A DNA stretch of 64,000 nucleotides, taken from Tenrec ecaudatus. Its lineage: Eukaryota > Chordata > Mammalia > Afrosoricida > Tenrecidae. The notes below the pieces were generated by a model, which had not been told where the DNA came from, did not search any database, and saw nothing but the letters and a program-made list of their open reading frames with translations. Below, piece by piece: positions 58,503 through 64,000 of the stretch (positions are counted from its first letter, which is position 1; every line of letters starts with the position of its first letter). A program made the translations under genes and the position numbers. The DNA lies in NCBI RefSeq assembly GCF_050624435.1, contig NC_134546.1:44161501-44225500 (forward strand). The letters run 5' to 3'.

Positions 58503-61406
58503 ACAGCAACTAAAAAGGAATTAATTGTCCACTTCGAAAGAAGTATCTCAAAAACCTTATGCATAGAATTGAAAGGTTGTCAGATACTGAACGCCTACTG
58601 AATGGAAACAGAACATGGTAAGAGACAGGGCCAGAGGATGAGCCCCTCAGATGAAAGGCATTTGAAATATGATTGAGGAAGAGCTGCCTTCCTGAAGGCG
58701 AATTGACCAGGAATAGGTGATGGAGTACAACCTGGAGGAGTAAAACTTTGGGGGGTCTTCACTTGTTGATGGGGCACAGCTCCATGTGAGAAGAAACAGC
58801 TGCAAACATCAATTAATAATTGCAACTTGAAATGTGCAAAGTATGAAGCTAGGAATATTGTAAATCATCCAAAATGAAATGGATCCCATAAAGATTGCTA
58901 TCTTAGGCATCAGTGAGCTAAAATGATCTGGTATAGGCCATTTTAAATCAGAAAATCATAGGGCTTATTATACTGAGAATGCCACAATCAAAAGTTATGG
59001 CATTGTATTCATCATCAAAAAGCATATTTCAAGGTTCATCTGTGACAGAATTATATCTATCCACCTTCACGAAAATGCAATTAAGATGCATGGATAATCA
59101 CTGATGATTAGGATTCAAAGTTGGCAACAAAGAGGAAAGAACAGTAGTTGGAAAATATGAAAAAAAATGAAGCTGGAGATCATATGGGAGAATTTTGTAA
59201 GACCAACGCTTCATATCAAATAACTTTTGTCAACAGCACAAACAGTGACAAAACACATGGACTTCTCCCAATGGAATACACAGAAATCTGACTACATCTG
59301 TGGGAAGAGACTATAGAAATAGAGAAGCTCAATATCAACAGCAAAACCAGGCTGAAATGAAATGAAAACAAACTCACTACAGTCAAAATATGAGTCTATC
59401 ACACCCAAATTTCAAGAACATCTCAAAAACAGATATGATGTTTTATATACTAATGACAAAAGATGGGTTGTGTTGTAGGAAGACATCAAAAACATTACTC
59501 ATGAAGAAAGCAAAAGGTGTTTTAAAAGACTAGAAAGAAATAAAATATCAAAGTGGATATCAGAAGAGACTCTGAAAATTTATTTTAATCATAGAGTAGC
59601 TAAGGCAAATGGAAGAAATGATGAAGTCAGCGAGCTTAATAGAAACTTTCAAAGGGCAACTTGAGAAGAAAAAAGTAAAATATTGTAATGTACAAAAACT
59701 ATAGGGTTAAAAAATACAAAGGAAGAATGTTCTCAGCATATCTGAAACTGAAAGACTAAGAAACAAGATTACATCTCAAGTGGATATATTAAATGATTCC
59801 ATGGGCAAAATATTGAATGATGCAAGAAGTATCAAAACAAGATGGAAATAATATACAGTGTTACTATTCCAAAAATAACTAATGGACATTCCACCATTCA
59901 GGAGGTAGCATCTGAGCAAGAGCCAGTGGTGCTGAAGGGAAAAGTTCAAACTGCACTGAGAGCATTAGCCAAATGCAGACCCCAGGTACTGATGGACTAT
60001 CAATTGAAATGCTTCAAAAAGCTGATAAAGCACTGAAAGCACTTAGGCATCTATGCCAGGAAATTTGGAAGAGAGCTACTTGGCCAAATGATTGGGAGAG
60101 ATCCATGATTTTACCCATTTTAAAAAAAGGCTACCCAGCCGAATGCTCAAACTGCAGGACAATATCATTAATATGACATGCCAGAAAAAATATTGCTGAA
60201 GATCATCCAAAAACAGTTGCAGCAGTACATTGACAGGGAACTTCCAGAGGCTCAGGCTACATTCAGCAGAGGAGGAGAAACAAGGGATATCATTGCTGAT
60301 GCCAGATGCATCTTGGCTGAAGGCAGAGAATACCAGAAAAATGATTGCTTGTGTTTCATTGACTATGCCAAGGCATTCTGCTTTGTAGATCATAACAAAC
60401 TATGGATGGTTTGGGGAATAATGGGAATTCCAGAACATTTCACTGTGCTCATGTGGATTCCATACCAGGATCAAGAGGCAGTTGTGAAAAGGAACAAGTC
60501 AACACTGCATGGTTTAAAATCAGGAAATGTGTGTGTCAAGACTGTATCCTCTCACCATACTCACTCAATTTGTATGCTGAGAAAATCATTAGAGACCCTG
60601 GATTTTATTTTTTTAAAAAGAATATGGCATCAGGATTGGAGTAAGGTATATTAATAATCTGCAAGATGCAGATGACAACCTGGCTTGCTAAAAGTGAGGA
60701 GGATTTGAAGTGCTTGCTGTTGAACATCAAGGATTGAAGTCTTCATCATGGTGTACAACTTTATGCAAAGAAGACCAAAATCCTCATGGCTGGACCAATA
60801 GATAACATCATGGTAAATGAAGAAAGATTGGAGTTGCTAAGGAGTTCCTCTTGCTTGGATCCACAATCAATGTTCACAGAAGCAGCAGTCAGAAAATCAT
60901 ATACCACATCTTATTGGGTAAATCTTCTCCAAAAGACTTGTTTATAAGATTAAATTGAGCTTTACCCAAGCTATGGTATTTTCTGTCTCCTCATATGCAT
61001 ATGAAAATTGAATATTGAATAAGGAAGCCCAAGGAAGAATCAATGCATTTGAATTATGATGCTTATGAAAAATATTGAAACTACCATAGAGTGTCAAATG
61101 AACAAATGAATCCATCTTGGAAGAAGTACAGCCAGAATGCTCTTCATGGGCAAGGATGGACAACTGACTTACAAACTTTGTATTGTTGGGAAAGACCAGT
61201 CCCTAGAGAAGGACATCAGGCTTGGTACATACAGGGGCAGCTCAAAAGAGGAAGGCGCTTGACCAGATGGATTGACACATGGCTGCAACAATGGGCTTAA
61301 GCACAGGAACAATTGTGAGGGTGGCACAGGACCAGGCAGAGCTTAGTTCTGCTGTGCATAGGATCACTATGAGTCTGAGTCAATTTGATGGCACCTAACA
61401 ACAACA
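58503..61406 (+). mobile_element. RTE1-type LINE, main body (decayed, near full length)
   Basis: The body of an RTE-clade retrotransposon on the plus strand. It contains remnants of the AP-like endonuclease (T*NVQSM near 58830; DYICG-like near 59290) and of the reverse transcriptase. In the reverse transcriptase, motif A reads FIDYAKAFCFVDHNKL at about 60355-60400, with the second aspartate of the usual AFD replaced by cysteine. The active-site YADD reads DADD near 60672. The 3' end has the usual block GGCACAGGACCAGGCAG, then CTATGAGTC, GGCACCTAACAACAAC. Stops and frameshifts are frequent, so it is dead. Together with 56858-57011 it forms one copy split by the SSB pseudogene. Confidence 0.88.
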
Positions 61407-61929
61407 GCTATAAATAATATGAACCAGACTTACAACCAGCTTAGTTCAGCTTGGCCTCCAGATATACTGAATCAGAATCTCGGGTCTTCTACTATCATAC
61501 AAAAGTAATAGTGACAGTTAGCCTCTTCTCCAATATTGCTTCGGGAAGGTAATAAAATACTAACTGTTGGCATAAGTTTATTAACCATAAATACAACTTT
61601 AAATAAAATAAAAGTAAATTAAAATGAAAATTTCAGTTAACATTCATCATAATTACTTGGGTATCTTAAGACTTACTTGGAGATTTTGTTACAATTGTCA
61701 GTTTTGTTTCAGTGTTTCTGTGATGAAAGTGCAAAGTAAGGCTGACACAGGTGAACAAGTACAAACCCCTGACAGATATTTTTCCTCTTATTTTAACAAT
61801 CATTCTAAGGGGAAACTCTCAGCGTTTGCTCATAATTGGGAAAAAATAATAACATAGCTTAGTGTTAACCTTTTTTAATTTTTAAATTATGGCTTCCTCT
61901 GTTGTTTGTATGTTTACTATAGCAGCTCT

Positions 61930-62160
61930 CTAAGTGTAGCTTCTTCATCAGTAAAATGGGGATCATGGCACAAAGTTTATGAGAATGACAAGCACAATGC
62001 CCGTGACTAATGTTTATTGCATGTCTGCTCTATGTCAAGGGAAACAGTGAGTGCCTACTTACACTAACTGATTTCTTACTCAGAGCAACCCTATGAAGTA
62101 GAGTCTGGGTTTCCCTAATTTTACCAATGGCAAAAGTGAAGCAGGGAAATGAATCAAAAT
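61930..62160. mobile_element. MIR/L2-type old repeat pieces
   Basis: A MIR-like TTCTTCATCAGTAAAATGGG is followed by an L2/MIR 3'-like block: TTTATTGCATGTCTGCTCTA, GAGCAACCCTATGAAGTAGA, ATTTTACCAATGGCAAAAG. Two fragments may be present. Confidence 0.5.
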
Positions 62161-62384
62161 AGTCAAAGTCCCATTTCTAGCAAGTCCATGTGAAGAAAAA
62201 TGCAACCTGAGACTCTTTTTCAAACATATTGCTACAGAGACTTTCCGCAAATGATAAACCACAAGTGCTTGTCACATTGTAGATGCTAAAAAGGTGTAAA
62301 CCACTTTCTCCATGCACCGGAGTTTCGCCAGGGTGAACTAGAAGTGAAACGGTTAACTGTGGAATGTTGCAATGTCATCCTTTG

Positions 62385-62575
62385 TAGGTGTCTTAGACTC
62401 AATTTCAACTCACAGGGACTCTCTGTCTCATAGGTCCACCCCACCTCACCCCCAGGTTGCAATAGTTATAGGAGCATCTCATTAGGTCTTTCTCCTATGC
62501 AGCTACTGAGTGGGCTCAAAATTTGAACCTTTTGGTTAGCAGTTGGGTACTGAACTGTTGCAACAACCATGAGTC
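62385..62575 (-). mobile_element. AfroSINE (diverged)
   Basis: Antisense copy recognised by CAATTTCAACTCACAGGGAC at the left and GAACCTTTTGGTTAGCAGTT at the right. Confidence 0.6.
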
Positions 62576-62579
62576 AGCT

Positions 62580-62768
62580 GAATGTCTTTCCAAACCCTAC
62601 TGCAATTGAATTGGTTCTGACTCACAGTGAAACTCTTTGTGGGTCTCAGGCTGTAAATTTTTGTCAGGCCAGATCACCTCGTCTTTCACCTAGGAAGCAC
62701 CTACTGGATTTGAACCACTGATCTAGTAATTAACAGCTCAATTACCAGACAGAGCCACCAGGGCTACT
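62580..62768 (-). mobile_element. AfroSINE
   Basis: Antisense copy with CCAAACCCTACTGCAATTGA, GGTTCTGACTCACAGTG and a full right end, ACAGAGCCACCAGGGCTAC. It lies head to tail with the preceding copy. Confidence 0.75.
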
Positions 62769-64000
62769 TTGAAATATATCCCAGTTAATTAATTATTTAA
62801 TGGCTAATATAATATGAAATTCATTTAAGAAACAGATGAAATGTCTTAAACATATTTCTACCTTCTTTTCTGGACATGTAAGATGATTGTTTTAGATCTG
62901 AACTTGAAGTAATTTGATGTGTCAGAACAGTCTAGTTTTCTTACTGTTATTTTTAGAAAGGTGGGAACTAGAATAAATTCCTCCTCTAACACCTTAGAAA
63001 CTCTGCTAATTTTAGGCTTTAGTAAAGTATTTTAAGGATGTCAACTCTTGCCCCTCACTACTACTCAGAACAAATGACATAATTATGAAATCAAGGTGGT
63101 TGTTTATGATTACATCTAATTGGGTGAATTTCTGGCACTCTAAGTATAGAAACAGAATATTATCTCATGCCATAGACTGGTAAACATTTTGCAACAATGA
63201 AAATGGAAATGAATGATCACCAAAAACAAACATGTTTCCATAATGTAGTTAATATTAATGAGCATTCTAATATGGAAACTGGCTTGATACTAAAAATAAA
63301 TGAAATTAAGTGATATGATTTTTGACTGAGAAATGAATGCAACAGAGAGACTATGTTTATTACTGCAATCACAACCTGTGTTTTAGCATTAGGAATTCAG
63401 TGTAAACACCTACTTTCTCAATTAACATTAAGGCAAACTAAAATCTTCAACATCCCCAGGAATTAGAAGAGTGATTTACCTTCACTAACGTAAGTGATAC
63501 AATAAAGAAATGCAAATTTGTAATAAAGGAAAATATGAGGTGGTATACATTTTGCATTTTTACAGTGGATAGAAAACAATTAAAAGAGCAATCAAACTTA
63601 TTGAGGGGTATTCAATTTGCCATGATATAAAAACCCAAACCAAAAAAACCCCACCATTGCCCTTGAGTCAATTCTGACTCATAGTGAATGTATATATATG
63701 ATAAAAAGGACGCTATTATTTCTACTTAAGTCCTTACAGTACTTGTAATAGATTACCTAATATTCTCTATTACATTTCAGATAAACAGTGATTTCTTCTC
63801 ACCAATTATAGTATCCTTGCTACATAATTTGAATGCTATTGTTTGGCTCCCAAGTTTATTTTAAAAAGAAATATAACTACTGCTATTTTTGTTTGCAGTT
63901 CGATGACTCTGACCGGTTTCTATTATGTAAACAATATGAGTTTCCTGGTTACTAAAGTTGATAAAGAGTTATTGAACATGCTGCTATGTAAACCTCATTT
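62769..64000. other. Upstream flank without genes
   Basis: AT-rich; only a short AfroSINE tail at 63630-63700. Confidence 0.5.
63630..63700 (-). mobile_element. AfroSINE tail fragment
   Basis: Only the left portion is present: AACCCAAACCAAAAAAACCC followed by CTTGAGTCAATTCTGACTCA and ATAGTG. Confidence 0.6.

Noticed and set aside
60178-60654. Reverse transcriptase-like frame as a live gene
   Set aside because: It is a surviving piece of a decayed RTE1 copy. Motif A has lost an aspartate and the frame is broken on both sides.
1-64000. CRISPR array, operons, prophage, bacterial defence systems, tRNA or rRNA genes
   Set aside because: The sequence is mammalian. No regularly spaced repeats or bacterial gene organisation occur, and tRNA-like segments are parts of SINEs.

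Overview
The window is vertebrate nuclear DNA: AT-rich, gene-poor and full of interspersed repeats, with one GC-rich protein-coding exon. The repeats point to an afrotherian mammal and most likely a tenrec. There are many tRNA-type AfroSINE copies, many RTE1-type LINE copies, an L1 3' UTR of the afrotherian/tenrec kind, and one SPIN hAT element. Among afrotherians, SPIN is known from the tenrec, where it arrived by horizontal transfer. The species call is an inference.

The only functional gene I can support is the 5' end of NRXN1 (neurexin-1 alpha), on the minus strand. The first coding exon is at 49955-50800 (CDS 49955-50726) and encodes the signal peptide, LNS1/laminin-G domain 1 and EGF-like domain 1. 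It ends at a clean GT donor in phase 1. About 3.5 kb upstream, a candidate non-coding exon 1 (54319 to about 54950) ends at a CAG|GTAAAG donor. It carries a GGA/TCC trinucleotide tract, a 90-codon upstream ORF rich in serine, and a 90-bp GA dinucleotide run near its 5' edge. Everything below 49954 is the long intron that follows the first coding exon. Everything above about 55.5 kb is upstream flank. No other neurexin exon is visible.

Layout. 1-49.95 kb: NRXN1 intron, containing a BTF3 processed pseudogene (3.4-4.3 kb) with intact 15-bp target-site duplications, RTE1 fragments, AfroSINEs, old L1, L2 and MIR pieces, a Tigger1-type element (25.3-25.6 kb), a nested RTE/L1/SPIN/SINE cluster (27.5-31.0 kb), two related mariner-like relics (37.2-37.8 and 40.0-40.7 kb), and an inverted (twin-primed) L1 insertion flanked by 16-bp duplications (43.4-44.5 kb). 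49.6-55.5 kb: the GC-rich, CpG-rich NRXN1 start region with purine/pyrimidine tracts. 55.5-64 kb: upstream flank with a near full-length but decayed RTE1 copy (56.86-61.41 kb), into which an SSB (La autoantigen) processed pseudogene has inserted (57.01-58.50 kb).

I found no unknown multi-gene system. The items most worth a second look are the SPIN copy, the exon 1 upstream ORF with its repeat tracts, the twin-primed L1, the nested retrocopies, two families of repeats that I could not name firmly, and an orphan coding-like stretch at 34.36-34.67 kb. Family names come from recognising the sequence by eye; no database search was run.
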